64,000 bases of DNA from positions 166,258,583 to 166,322,582 of the forward strand of contig NC_133390.1 of the NCBI RefSeq assembly GCF_047511655.1, read 5' to 3'. A program made the position numbers and the translations under genes. The stretch is from Castor canadensis. Lineage: Eukaryota; Chordata; Mammalia; Rodentia; Castoridae. Positions 35,501 through 43,621 of this stretch are shown one piece after another. The notes under the pieces were generated by a model, which did no database searches, was not told the origin of the DNA, and was given only the letters and a program-made list of their open reading frames with translations. Each line of letters opens with the position of its first letter. Position 1 is the first letter of the stretch.

Positions 35501-37976
35501 CAGTCCCCCTCCAAAAAAAAAAAAAAAACCCTAAAACCATGTGTACCTTTGACCTAGCAACTCTAATCCTTAGAATTTGTTTTAATAATATAATCCTGAA
35601 TATGTGCAGATTTATCAGTCAGTATGCTCAGTGCAGGCATTGCATTTCGTTGCTGTTAGTTTTTGTTTTTGTGGTACTGTGGATTGAATCCAGGACCCTG
35701 CACATGCTAGGTAAGCACTGTACAACTGAGCTATATCCCCAGGACTCTCCCTCCATCCCCTTTGAGTCAGGGTCTTATGTAGCCCAGGCTGGCTTCGAAT
35801 TCATGATCCTCCTGCATCAGCCTTTAGAGTGCTGGCCACCCAACCCTTTTTATTTTGAGACAAGGTCTCATTAAGTTGTCCAGCCTCCTGAGTAGCTGGG
35901 ATTATAAATATGTACCGCCATGCTTGGCATAGCATTGGGTTTTTTTGTTTGTTTGTTTGGTTGGTTGGTTGCTATTTATTTATTTTTTAATTTATTTTGC
36001 AGTATTTGCAGTATTGGAGCTTCAAATCAGTGCCTTCACCTTGAACCACTCCACCGGCCCTTTTTTGTGGTGGGTTTTTCTGAGACAGGGTCTCACAAAC
36101 TCTTTGCCTGGGCTGGTTTTGAACAGTGATGCTCCTGATCTCCGCCTTCTGAGTAACTAGGATTACACAGGCGTGAGCCACCACCAGACATGGCATAGCA
36201 TTGTTTTTATTTATTTATTTACTTGCAGCACTGGTGGTTTTTGTTTTGTTTTGTTTTTGTGGCACTGGGGTTTGAACTCAAGGCCTACACCTTGAGCCCT
36301 TTTTTGTGGTACATTTTTTTGAGATAGGGTCTTGAGAACCATTTGCCTGGGCTGGCTTCAAACCTTGGTCCTCCTCTTTCTGCCTGTTGAGTAGCTAGGG
36401 TTATAGGCATGGCCGGCTCATAGTATTGTTTTAAGTGAAGAAAAATCTTGAAGGAACACTGCTTGGTGGTACACACCTGTAATCTCAGCACTCAGAAAAT
36501 CATGAGTTTGAGGCCAGCCTGTGCTACCAAGAGAGACCTTATTTCAGGGAGGAAAAAAAGGGAACTAGTGGGCTGGGGAATTAGCTCAATGGTAGAATAT
36601 TTGCCTCGTATATGCAAAGCGCTGGGTTTGATCCCCAGCATCATACATACATACATACATACAGGAACTAGTTAAGTATCCTAGGGTACCAGCCATAGAA
36701 CAAAAATGTTTTTAAAAATGCTTAAGAACTTGGGAATAGCCAGGCGCCAGTGGTTCATGCCTGTCATCCTAGCTACTCAGGAGGCAGAGATCAGAAGGAT
36801 CTAGCTTTGAAGCCAGCCTGGGTAAATAGTTCTCAGGACTCTGTCTCAAAAAAACCCATCACAAAAAATGGCTGGTGGAGTTGATCAAGGTGAAGACCCT
36901 GAGTTCAAACCCCAGTATGCAAAACCAAAAAACAAAAACCTTGGGACTATATTATATTCATTATGTAGTACATGGAGGGAGGGACTATAAAACAGTACAC
37001 AAAAGATCCCATTTATCTGTGCAGAATACACATTCACACATCCATTTTGTATAGTAAAAAACGTAAGATAGTTATGTTTTTTTCTTTTTTCCCTTCTCCA
37101 TTAAAATTTCTATAATGAAGCCAGGCACAGTGGCACATGCCTGTCTGTATTCCTAGCACTTGCAGGATGAGGTAGGAGGATTCTGTGTTCCAGGGCAGCC
37201 AGAGATACATAACATGACCCTGTCTCAAAGAAAAAAAAAATTCTATAATGAGCATTTAATTTTTTGTACGAAAAGAGTATTTTGTTTTCTAATGTAAGCA
37301 GGCAAATTAAAGCTTAGGATTTTAAATGTTAAGTGATCCAGTCAGGATCTGAGCCTTTGCTGGAAGCCGGGGTGTGGGGGGGCTCTGCTGGACACTCACT
37401 TGGCAGTTTCGCAGCATACCTCAGATGTGCCAGGCATGGTGCTAGAGGCCAGGGTCATGGCAGTAAGCAAATGACTGCAGTCTTTGCTGTTTCTCTCAGA
37501 GCTGTGTACATTTGGAACATGGGAAATTACAGAGTTGTAACTACCATGAAAGAAACCCAGCGGTGAGGATACTGAGGTGGTGCTCAGCAGTGAGATGAGG
37601 GTGGGAGATGTGGAGATTCCCAGCAGTGCTCACTCTGGTGGTATAGAGGGCAGGCACCCAAAGCCAAGATAAGGAGTCTACTGTGCTCTTTGCACCATTG
37701 CCTTCAACTATACTTGCTAGCACTCATCATGTTGGGTGTGGGCAATAGTCAGAAAGTTTGTCCTGTAGTGAAAACCTGATCCTTGGGCTGAATTCAACGT
37801 TAAAGCTAGAGAATACCTATGTATCCTACTTAATGATGGTTCACAATCTCTCAAGTTCAAAACATCAAAGTTTGGAATTCAGGATCTATATTGAAAAAAA
37901 CTACAATTCTGTTTGTTCTCTCCTCTAGGAACATGATGTTGATACAAATGAAATGACATTCCAGAACAATTTCTGA
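2119..37976 (+). CDS. IFT52: IFT52, intraflagellar transport protein 52 (whole gene, 14 exons)
   Basis: IFT52 is a core subunit of the IFT-B complex, which carries cargo along the ciliary axoneme (orthologues: C. elegans osm-6, Chlamydomonas BLD1). It joins IFT88, IFT70 and IFT46 in the B1 core. Fourteen exons can be joined in phase at GT-AG sites: 2119-2139, 4468-4592, 5500-5587, 11175-11304, 11563-11638, 12618-12689, 15031-15157, 18809-18895, 20004-20072, 25249-25403, 29762-29849, 30958-31066, 34207-34352 and 37929-37976. From the codon matching the usual Met1 (4474) there are 437 codons, the length I recall for human IFT52. The N-terminal part (about residues 10-260) is the GIFT-type domain, then a proline-rich linker near 338-352 (PPSFRELPPPPLELFD) and a C-terminal segment that binds IFT46 in studied species. 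Residue 1 is GTG instead of ATG; the exon 1 ATG at 2119 is in frame and would give 446 residues. Identity is based on recalled human and mouse sequences and is very secure. Confidence 0.96.
3572..3670 (+). mobile_element. Retroposed LTR-like RNA fragment with poly(A) and target duplication
   Basis: This short segment contains AATAAA near 3634 followed about 20 bases later by a pure A run, as in the R region of a retroviral LTR transcript. It is flanked by 8-bp direct repeats GACATTTT at 3564-3571 and 3671-3678. The poly(A) tail and duplication indicate L1-type retroposition of a polyadenylated RNA. I cannot assign the LTR family. Confidence 0.5.
3980..4082 (+). repeat. (GGAA/GGGA)n purine microsatellite
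   Basis: About 100 bases of almost pure purine with GGAA, GGGA and GGAGG units. It starts at the A-rich tail of an ID-like SINE, a common birthplace of such tracts. Confidence 0.9.
4468..4592 (+). CDS. IFT52: IFT52 exon 2 (usual Met1 is GTG)
   Basis: The acceptor is TTCCATAAG|GTAACT. The codon at 4474-4476 matches the conserved Met1 of other species but is GTG, followed by EKEVRSTILFNAYKKE. Residues 1-39 plus two bases of Ser40 are encoded. The donor is AG|GTGACC, somewhat weak. The frame is open upstream of the acceptor to an ATG at 4357, but that stretch lacks family similarity and holds the branch and pyrimidine signals, so it is most likely intronic. Confidence 0.93.
4593..5499 (+). other. 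IFT52: IFT52 intron 2
   Basis: Holds a TTTA-rich run and a minus-strand ID SINE (4698-4775), then a second minus-strand ID with a long T run (5080-5185). Nothing else is recognised; the remainder is AT-rich. Confidence 0.7.
5500..5587 (+). CDS. IFT52: IFT52 exon 3
   Basis: Encodes residues 40-69 (from SLKDEITSEK to KFTAAE), in the GIFT-like N-terminal domain. The acceptor TTTCCAG and donor GAG|GTAAGA are strong. Phase is 2 in and 0 out. Confidence 0.96.
6000..6655 (+). mobile_element. LINE-1 3' end remnant, sense
   Basis: The sequence follows the conserved 3' part of mammalian L1 ORF2, including an AACTGGAACCC-like start, GGGAATGTAAAATGG and GAATATTATTCAGCC. It is interrupted by an ID SINE at 6362-6445. 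No open frame remains. Confidence 0.85.
6362..6445 (+). mobile_element. ID-type SINE nested in L1
   Basis: A tRNA-derived monomer with A-box-like and B-box-like (GGGTTCAGTCCC) parts and an A-rich tail. It splits the L1 remnant, so it is the younger of the two. Confidence 0.85.
6663..6880 (+). mobile_element. Composite SINE (B1-like + ID-like)
   Basis: The left half carries the 7SL/B1-type CCTGTAATCCCAGCTACTT. The right half carries a tRNA-type promoter with the B box GAGTTCAAACCCC. It ends in a 14-A run and faces a minus-strand copy only about 15 bases away. Confidence 0.85.
6890..7190 (-). mobile_element. Composite SINE, antisense partner
   Basis: On the plus strand it reads T-run, GGTACTGGGGTTTGAACTC, GAGCAATGCCTCC and then a B1-like part. 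It forms an inverted repeat with the copy at 6663-6880. Confidence 0.8.
10432..10600 (+). mobile_element. MER5A-type hAT-Charlie DNA transposon remnant
   Basis: Begins near ATGGTTCTCAACAAGAGG and contains ATTTGGCAATGCCTG, AGACATTTTTGGTTGTC and CCAGGGATGCTGCT, all characteristic of MER5A. It is non-autonomous and decayed, and marks an insertion predating placental radiation. Confidence 0.8.
11175..11304 (+). CDS. IFT52: IFT52 exon 4
   Basis: Encodes residues 70-112 plus the first base of Asp113, including VMLGEGGESRFDTNINFLLE of the GIFT-like domain. The first methionine downstream of the lost start is Met86, inside this exon. The acceptor is TATAG and the donor AATG|GTAATT. Confidence 0.96.
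11305..11562 (+). other. IFT52: IFT52 intron 4
   Basis: A short intron of 258 bases with a strong pyrimidine tract before the acceptor. No repeat is recognised. Confidence 0.9.
11563..11638 (+). CDS. IFT52: IFT52 exon 5
   Basis: Completes Asp113 and encodes residues 114-137 plus two bases of Arg138 (AVVRNVYYKYFHPKEALVS). The acceptor CCTATAAG and donor ATAG|GTAAGC are good. YYKYF differs from the YHKYF I recall in human and mouse. Confidence 0.95.
11639..12617 (+). other. IFT52: IFT52 intron 5
   Basis: AT-rich with long pyrimidine runs near 11660-11820. I recognise no confident repeat and no other gene. Confidence 0.6.
12618..12689 (+). CDS. IFT52: IFT52 exon 6
   Basis: Encodes the last base of Arg138, residues 139-161 (EISRAAGKAVPGIIDEESS) and two bases of Gln162. 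The donor is CA|GTGAGT. Confidence 0.96.
12690..15030 (+). other. IFT52: IFT52 intron 6
   Basis: Contents: ID-like SINE + (12745-12815); B1-like fragment - (12920-12990); antisense L1 remnant (13020-13590); purine-rich run (13683-13760); ID SINE + (13768-13845); composite SINE + (14150-14335). Nothing recognised in 14340-15020. Confidence 0.7.
13020..13590 (-). mobile_element. LINE-1 remnant, antisense
   Basis: AT-rich sequence in the order expected for reverse-strand L1 ORF2, for example TTGAAATGGCTCTTATCATA followed by TGCACTAGTACTATATTATTTT. It is old and heavily decayed. Confidence 0.6.
15031..15157 (+). CDS. IFT52: IFT52 exon 7
   Basis: Completes Gln162 and encodes residues 163-204, including ALTFVYPFGATLSVMKPAVA and CFPLNRPILAFYHSK. 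This is the best-conserved part of the N-terminal domain. The acceptor is TTCTTACAG and the donor AAG|GTACTC. Confidence 0.97.
15158..18808 (+). other. IFT52: IFT52 intron 7
   Basis: Contents: weak MIR-like sequence (15240-15380); (GT)n microsatellite (15648-15750); B1-like fragment - (15760-15870); no recognised element in 15880-16650; ID-like SINE + (16665-16760); two antisense composite SINEs (17075-17260 and 17285-17505); AT-rich ancient repeat of uncertain family (17640-18290); T-rich run (18308-18348); ID-like SINE + (18427-18515). Confidence 0.7.
15648..15750 (+). repeat. (GT)n microsatellite
   Basis: About 100 bases of GT repeats with CT interruptions toward the right. It produces spurious repetitive open frames on both strands. 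Confidence 0.97.
18809..18895 (+). CDS. IFT52: IFT52 exon 8
   Basis: Encodes residues 205-233 (NQGGKLAVLGSCHMFSDQYL and onward to KIM). Exactly 29 codons, phase 0 on both sides. The donor ATG|GTAAGC is strong. Confidence 0.97.
18896..20003 (+). other. IFT52: IFT52 intron 8
   Basis: About 18980-19390 holds an ancient mammalian interspersed repeat, recognised by the TTATGTGCCAGGCACTAAG motif and a long G/A-rich body; I cannot name its family. The rest is AT-rich with no recognised element. Confidence 0.55.
20004..20072 (+). CDS. IFT52: IFT52 exon 9
   Basis: Encodes residues 234-256 (DVVFQWLTTGDIHLNQIDAE onward to DPE). Exactly 23 codons. The donor is GAG|GTAGGA, slightly off consensus. Confidence 0.96.
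21185..21390 (+). mobile_element. MIR element
   Basis: Follows the MIR pattern: ATGCCAGGCACTATCATGC, then TTTTATAGATGGGGAAGCTA and GCCCAATGTGCTC. Decayed but in the correct order. Confidence 0.75.
21633..21715 (+). repeat. (TA)n microsatellite
   Basis: Long AT-dinucleotide tract with a few C and G interruptions, lying between two SINEs of opposite strand. Confidence 0.95.
25249..25403 (+). CDS. IFT52: IFT52 exon 10
   Basis: Encodes residues 257-307 plus two bases of Lys308. The segment IFDYTMLPKTATLSERLRGC differs from the human sequence I recall at several places, then DFTTLFDQSIYQLD is well conserved. This is the linker between the GIFT-like domain and the proline-rich part and is the fastest-changing exon. 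The frame is fully open and both splice sites are good (CTTTCAG; CAA|GTCAGT). Confidence 0.94.
25404..29761 (+). other. IFT52: IFT52 intron 10
   Basis: Contents: MIR-like (25735-25900); ancient repeat remnants of uncertain family (26230-26460 and 27090-27230); AT-rich stretch (26870-27010); composite SINE + (27880-28060 and 28370-28590); composite SINE - (28770-28975); (GT)n (29533-29580) followed by ID - (29583-29665). No recognised element in 25410-25730, 26460-26860, 27240-27870 or 28980-29520. Confidence 0.65.
29533..29580 (+). repeat. (GT)n microsatellite
   Basis: About 48 bases of uninterrupted GT, immediately followed by an antisense ID SINE. Confidence 0.97.
29762..29849 (+). CDS. 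IFT52: IFT52 exon 11
   Basis: Completes Lys308 and encodes residues 309-337 (AHEQLNVKHEPLQLIQPQFE onward to LQPA). The donor GCA|GTAAGT is a perfect match. Confidence 0.97.
29850..30957 (+). other. IFT52: IFT52 intron 11
   Basis: B1-like SINE + at 30530-30650 with an A tail. The remainder shows no recognised element. Confidence 0.7.
30958..31066 (+). CDS. IFT52: IFT52 exon 12
   Basis: Encodes residues 338-373 plus the first base of Cys374, with the hallmark proline-rich PPSFRELPPPPLELFDLDE and FSSEKARLAQITNK. The donor is AAGT|GTGAGT. An apparent read-through frame beyond the donor is intronic. Confidence 0.97.
31067..34206 (+). other. IFT52: IFT52 intron 12
   Basis: Contents: three antisense SINE pieces in a row (31205-31300, 31320-31400, 31425-31620); L1-like remnants + (31970-32400 and 32640-33060) carrying ID-like + (32065-32155 and 32920-32990) and following a B1-like + (32490-32605); ID - (33155-33220); B1-like - (33490-33600); composite + (33625-33860). 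Nothing recognised in 31630-31960 or 33870-34200. Confidence 0.65.
34207..34352 (+). CDS. IFT52: IFT52 exon 13
   Basis: Completes Cys374 and encodes residues 375-422 (TEEDLEFYVRKCGDILGVTS to FKKLNQ). This is the C-terminal segment that contacts IFT46 in studied orthologues. The donor CAG|GTACGT is good. Confidence 0.97.
34353..37928 (+). other. IFT52: IFT52 intron 13
   Basis: Contents: ancient repeat of uncertain family (34420-34860); composite SINE + (34895-35110 and 35315-35525); ID - (35665-35750); B1-like - (35765-35935); two composites - (36000-36195 and 36225-36420); B1-like + (36460-36550); ID + (36568-36645) ending in an ATAC tetranucleotide run (36644-36663); composite + (36740-36935); L1-like (36940-37090); B1-like + (37115-37240); second ancient-repeat remnant (37400-37720). 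Confidence 0.65.
37929..37976 (+). CDS. IFT52: IFT52 exon 14 with stop codon
   Basis: Encodes residues 423-437 (EHDVDTNEMTFQNNF) and the TGA stop at 37974-37976. The final NNF matches mammalian orthologues as I recall them. The acceptor is CCTCTAG. Confidence 0.97.
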   Translation, partial: EHDVDTNEMTFQNNF

Positions 37977-38200
37977 GCACTGTGCCTCTTGAAGCATTTT
38001 CTTCCTCCTGATTCTCTTTGTACTTTTTCAATTTTTTTCCTCAACTCTTTACCAAAGTGTCTATATACTCTTTCTCTATGAACTGTGGAAGATCTGTGCA
38101 TCTTTTGTAATAGCCAGATAGGTAAGATTTCTAACTTACAAAATCCTTATAGAAGAGATGTTATATTTTATAAATTAAATCTATGACTGAATGTATACTT
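37977..38200 (+). promoter_or_regulatory. IFT52: IFT52 3' UTR with ATTAAA poly(A) signal
   Basis: The sequence after the stop is unique and AT-rich up to a possible polyadenylation hexamer, ATTAAA, at 38174-38179. Cleavage would fall near 38190-38205. The end is approximate; a longer form cannot be excluded. Confidence 0.55.
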
Positions 38201-39596
38201 GCATAATTTATGAAAAAGTCTGCCATTGAATTCATTTTTTCCTATTCCAGTTTAGGATGTCTGTTTTATTGAAAGCATACATAATAACTCTTAAGCTTGT
38301 TAAAATACTGAACAGCTTTTTGGAATAGTTCAAAATAATACAAAACAAACTTAAGAGGCTGGCAGAGTGGCTTAAGTGGTAAGAGCACCTACCTAGCAAG
38401 TGTGAGGCCCTGAGTTCAAACCCCAGTACCACCAAAAAAAACAAAAAACTAAGCTGGGCACCAGTGGCTCACACTTGTGATCCTAGCTACCCCGGAGGCA
38501 GAGATTATTAGGAGGATAGTGGTTGGAAGCCAGCCTGGGCAAATAGTTTGCCTATCTTAAAAAAAAAAAACAAAAACCCATCACAAGAAAAAGGGCTGGT
38601 GGAGTGGATCAAGGTATAGGTCCTGAGTTCAAACAACAGTACCGTAAAAACAAAAAAAGCAAAACAAACTTAACTTCCTTATACCTAAGAGAAAAATAAT
38701 AGATACATGGGCTACTCACCCTTTTGTCTAGCAGCTGTTCATAGGACACAACTATTTAGAGGCTGTAGTCCCGCCTCTAAATTCCTAAAATTTCTCAATT
38801 TTACCATCATTTTGGGTTGTACTGCAGGGCAAAATGGGATGGTGGGAGAGACTGCTTCTGCATGCATGGGGCAGTTGTGTTTACTGGAATATACTGGGAA
38901 CTACCTTTGGGGAACTTTGAAAGCCAGATAGAAGATTACAGAGCCACTGACCGTGTGTAAAGAATATGGTACAATGAGAATAGTTTAGCTGTCGGGTTCA
39001 GTAAAGATGGCAGAAGAAAAGCCATTTAAGGGACAATGTGATATAACATCAAGAGGAAGGCCAGGGGCTGGTGGAATGGCTCAAGTAGCAGAGTGCCTGC
39101 CTAGCAAGAATGAGGCCCTGAGTTCAAACCCCAGTGCTGCCAAAAAATTATATATATACAAACACACACACATATACACAATAACCATGTAAGATGAGCA
39201 TGGAACTAAAATCTAGTTCCTTCTGTAATCAATGTTAGTGATTTCTTCTAATGCCTTTGAGAGAAAGAAATAACATGCTTTGAAAAGAGTAAATCCTCTT
39301 GCTCATGTGATACATAACAAATTTTCACATTGAGACCAAATGTATCCTCCTAGGACTGTCCTCCAGCAGCCTAATTTAACCTACCTAGTGTAAAATTAAC
39401 CTAGGAAAAGTTGAAGTGACAAAGGCATGAAGAAAACTTGAGGGGCTAGGAGCTTATCCAGGGCCTCCAACCCACACCCGGGAGTCAGGGGCAGCGCAGT
39501 TGGAGCCTCTGGTGACCGTGAGGTCTGGTGACCCACACATCAGAGGCTGGCAGTGACTCTGGCTCTCTCTCATCCCATGGCCCCTTCTTTTGCCAG

Positions 39597-39753
39597 CCTA
39601 CTGAAGGCCAGGCTGGGTTGAGCTGTGGCACCCAGCAGGACCCTGTGCAGGCGCCCCCCAGTGATGTCAGGCCGCGTGACTCCCACGATGCTCTGCGTGG
39701 TGCCCAGCTCCTGCCAGCTGCAGGTTACCTGCCTGTTTGTGCCCCCCTGCAAG
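39597..39753 (+). other. Exon-like island of unknown nature
   Basis: A GC-rich 157-base segment preceded by a strong acceptor-like sequence (CCCCTTCTTTTGCCAG) and ending at a strong donor-like AAG|GTGAGA. Two of the three forward frames are open across it. I do not recognise any protein in them. It could be an exon of an unannotated or non-coding transcript, a gene fragment, or chance in GC-rich DNA. Confidence 0.25.
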
Positions 39754-40619
39754 GTGAGAACTGTAAGCAGCAAGACAGTCAGTCCCTGGCCTTTGGCCTC
39801 TGTTGATAGTGAGGCGCCTCCAAATAAAACAAAAATAGGGAAGACTGGCAGAGTGGCTCAAGTGATGAGGCACTTGCCTAGCAAGCAAAGTGTGAGGCCC
39901 TGAGTTCCAACTTTAGTACCACCAAAAAAAAAAAAAAGGGATAAAAATAGGATTTGGTTATGCAGTTAGACTGACCTTGAACTCTTGATCCTCCTGAGTA
40001 GTGGAATTACAAGGGTGAACCACCACACTTAGCTTGAGGCTACATCATTTGCCCGGGGTCACCCACAGGTGGCAGACTGCCAGGTGCCTCTAAGACCTCC
40101 TTTCCCCTTCCATTCTCATAGAGGAGGATGAGGATGCTGCCACATGCAGCCACCAGGACCCCTGAGAGGTAACCACCTGTCTCTGAACAAGGCCTTGGCA
40201 TCCAAGGTTGTTCCTCCCTAACTTTGTACCCAAACTCGCAACCCTGCCAGTCTTCCCTGCTTGATTGTTGAACCGTCTTACAAAACAAATAAAATGTTGG
40301 TGAAAACTGATGCCCCAAGGTCTGGATAGAGCTCTGGGGTACCAGCCTTGATATGGTACTTGTGTTGGCTCTTGTCTCCTTCCTCAGAAACCCAAAGGAT
40401 TTTAACTAGAGGGTTTCTAAGAGACTGCAGCTTCCCACTTGGTAATCACATATGTGAGGATGCAGTTGGGGCTGGCATGGATAAACCAGATAGGGTTGAT
40501 GGCTCTTTCCTTTGATCAGTGTCTCCACATTTCTTCCAGTGATTCTGGAGAGACCCCCTAAGTCATTCAAAAGTCATGCGTATCTATCACCTCCCAAACT
40601 TCCTTGTGTTCTCTGTGAT

Positions 40620-41000
40620 CCCTTCCTTTTTCACTATAGATTAGTTTGCAGTTTTTAGAGTTTTATATAAATGAAATCACAAGCGTGTGCTGGAGGAGTG
40701 ATTCAAGTGGTAGAGTGCCTGCCTAGCAAGTGTGAGACCCTGAGTTCAAACTCCAGTACCATCAAAAAAAAAAAAAAAAACCACAAGTGTGTTCTCTTTG
40801 GTTTCTTTCAGCATAGTTTGAAATTATGTCAATAATCTTTTTATTGCTGAGTAGTATTCCACGATATGGATGTATTTGTGTTACATGTATAATTTGTTTA
40901 TCCACTCAGTTATTAATGGTATGAGTTGTGTTCAGTTTGGGGCAATTACAAATAAAGCTATAGAAAAGCACTTGTGCAGGAATATATACATATATATATT
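40620..41000 (-). mobile_element. LINE-1 3' end, antisense, with nested SINE
   Basis: The plus strand reads TTGCTGAGTAGTATTCCACG and TTTGTTTATCCACTCAGTTA, the reverse of the L1 3' region. An ID-like SINE (40683-40775) is inserted and flanked by near-identical CACAAGCGTGT and CACAAGTGTGT target duplications. Confidence 0.85.
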
Positions 41001-42355
41001 CTTTTTTTTCTTGGAATTGTTGGATTATATGGCGGATATGTGCATGTAAGGTTGTTTTTGTTTTGTTTTGGCACAACTCTTACCATTTGACCTACTGGAC
41101 AGCCCTTTTTGCGAACTATTTGCCTGGGGCTGGCTTTGAACTCCATCTTCCTGATCTCTGCTTCTTGAGTAGCTAGGATTACAAATGTGAGCCCCAGCTG
41201 AGCATATTTTATTGTGCTTTTGCCATTGGATTTATTTTGAAGGTAGAGTTTGAGGGTAGAGACAGGATTTGCAGATAGATCAGATCCATGATGAGAGAGA
41301 AACTAAGAATGACTTTGAACTCTTGCCAATTTCTGCAAGCTCTAAATTTTTTCTCTCTCCCTTCACTCTTTCCTCTCTCCCTCCCTCTCTCTCTTCCTTG
41401 TCTTGCTATGTAACTCAGGCTGACCTTGAATTTATGATTCTCCCAGGTGCTGGAATTACAGGCCTGCAGCACCATGCCACGCTAGACTTTCCTAATCTTT
41501 CTCCTCTTTGCCATGCACTGGCTTGGCTGTCCCTTTATTGTCTTGTAGAATTCCTAAATCACTCAGCTCTGAAGAGCCTTCAGTGATCCGATTGGGTGGG
41601 CACTCACAGCTTCAAACTCATCAGGGCAACTAATTTAATAACTTTGGTTCCAATTTTCTTTAAAATGTGGGCTGGGAATGTAGCCTATTGGTAGAGCAAT
41701 TGCCTAGCCTGTGTTTGATCCCCAGCCATACAAAGCAAAAACAAAACAACAAAAAAGCACTTGCTCCTTCAAGCCAGAAGGGTGAGTGATCCTATCTATC
41801 GTTTACCTGTCATCAACCAGTGTTTATTTTGTGTTCAGCCTGTTGTTGGGCCCTGAGCATTTAACAAGTGATTTGATCCTCAATGGAATGACAAATGGCT
41901 AGAGCCTACCCATGCTAGGAGGACATATCCAGGAAAAGTTTCCTAGTAGAAATTCAGAATATGTGTTATCTGCCCTGATCCCAGGGACTACACCCAAATA
42001 TAGTTGCTAGGAGTCTTCTCTTCTGGGGGTGTCTGTTGGTATGATAACTGAAGAGGACACACTCATGGAGATTACAAGATACCTTCTGATTCTAGGGTGA
42101 TCTCCCTGCTGCTGGATTCCTGACACTGACTCCCAGGCTCCTCTGGCTATCGTGCATTGGTCAACAGGCCATAGTTCTAGGCTCCAGGAGACTCTGCACC
42201 TGCTCCCAGCATCTTGCCTTGAGCAAATGCCTTGCCCAAATGCCAGACCCTGCCTTTCCCTGAAATGGTACTAATAACCCATATGAGAATGTGTGCTGCT
42301 TGCAAATCTGCTTCCTGGACCTCAAAGAACAAGCATAAGGGCAGCTGGAGTCAGA

Positions 42356-42378
42356 ATAATAATAATAATAATAATAGC
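42356..42378 (+). repeat. (AAT)n microsatellite
   Basis: Trinucleotide run of about seven units. Confidence 0.9.
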
Positions 42379-42719
42379 AGTGGTAAGGCCTGAGGGCATT
42401 GCTCATTGATAGAGCCTCTGCTCAGCATTGGGAGGCCCTGGATTCAATCCCAACAACAAAACAAACACCTAACAGTAATAGACCATTTATTGTATGCCAG
42501 AGACTTTTTAATGTGTGTTAAACATACTAGTTTATTGAATCCTATAACCTGATAACACTGTCATGATTTAAGAACATAGTGGTAGGAGCCATGCCACACC
42601 ACCCCAGAATATATGTAGGTGACCATAATGTGCTACTCCAAGATACACTTCTTTGGTATATTTTGAAGTGGGCACTCTGAGAAACCTAGGCAAGTGAGTA
42701 GCTTTGAAAACTCCTTTTG

Positions 42720-42818
42720 GGCTGGGATGTAGCTCGGTGGTACAGCGCTTGCCTAGCATGCGTGAGGCCCTGGGTTCGATCCCAGCACCAAAAAAGAAAA
42801 AAGACAAAAAAAAAAAAA
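42720..42818 (+). mobile_element. Near-intact ID SINE with perfect target duplication
   Basis: Close to the rodent ID/BC1-type consensus, with A box TAGCTCGGTGG and B box GGGTTCGATCC, then an A-rich tail. Flanked by identical 13-bp repeats AAAACTCCTTTTG at 42707-42719 and 42819-42831. The perfect duplication implies a recent insertion. Confidence 0.92.
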
Positions 42819-43247
42819 AAAACTCCTTTTGTAAAATAAATTTACATCTACAAAGGAAATCTACATTAGTAAAGTTTCTGTGTTAGGAAGAGGGCTGCTA
42901 TAGATAATTTTCTTGTCTGAGAGACTTATCTGCATGTTCCTTTCTTCATTGCTGTAACTTGTGTTACCACCCACCCCTCCTTGGGAGGTTTCCATCTTCT
43001 GACCCTTCATGACTGTTTATTTTGTGGAACTCCCATACATGTTATTAAATGGCTTTTTTTCCTCCTGTTAATCTGTTTCATATCAATATAATTTATAGCC
43101 CAGCCAAAGAAGCTAGACAAGTGGAGGGAAGCTAATTTTCTCCTTCCCTACAATAGTCTCTCTAGAATTATGCAGCCCATGAATGGGGAAGTCTGTGTTC
43201 ATTTTCCCCATCTGCTAACAGGATAATAGGAATATATACCTCAGAGG

Positions 43248-43578
43248 TGTTAGAATGAAAGAATGGTACAGAATGGATAGACAGGGAGATGATTCATATG
43301 TCAGCACAGAGGTTATTGTGGAGAAGTAGCCCTGTGGAGATAGTCCCCAGCAAGAGAGCTGTACCTTCACTTACAGACTGGGGGTGGGTAGATAAAGGAG
43401 GTGAGTGGAGAAGCCTCAGGAAGGTCACTGGATGGGATAATCCTTAATGACCCTCTGACCTTCCTGAGATAATGGCTTACAGGTGGGTCATGGCTTAAGG
43501 CGAATGTCTATTTTCTTTAGGACTAGGTTCAAGGAGAGGGGGTTCAGTTCCAAAATGGCTTTCTTTTGTTCACCGGCA
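43248..43578 (-). repeat. ERV LTR (3' LTR of the minus-strand provirus)
   Basis: A direct repeat of 45987-46318. On the plus strand both begin TGTTAGAATGAAAG and end in CTTTCTTTTGTTCAC plus a short variable CA terminus. It carries about 30 extra bases near 43285-43315 that the other copy lacks. Confidence 0.85.
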
Positions 43579-43621
43579 ACCGAACAATCCCAAACTGGTT
43601 GACATAAAAACAACATTCTTC

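Larger units (their letters stand above)
38200..43247. other. IFT52-MYBL2 intergenic region, left part
   Basis: No known gene. Contents: ID-like + (38355-38445); composite + (38453-38665); ID-like + (39063-39155); GC-rich exon-like island (39470-39830); ID-like + (39840-39930); B1-like fragment - (39960-40035); antisense L1 (40620-41000) with ID-like + inside (40683-40775); composite - (41060-41200); B1-like - (41395-41480); ID + (41665-41755); (AAT)n (42356-42378); ID + (42380-42470); MIR fragment (42475-42570); young ID + (42720-42818); left half of a split MIR (about 43180-43247). Nothing recognised in 40040-40610, 41770-42350 or 42840-43170. Confidence 0.7.

Noticed and set aside
42717..42790. 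Possible tRNA-Ala gene
   Set aside because: It has A and B boxes but lacks proper acceptor-stem pairing, carries an A-rich tail and has target duplications: it is an ID SINE.
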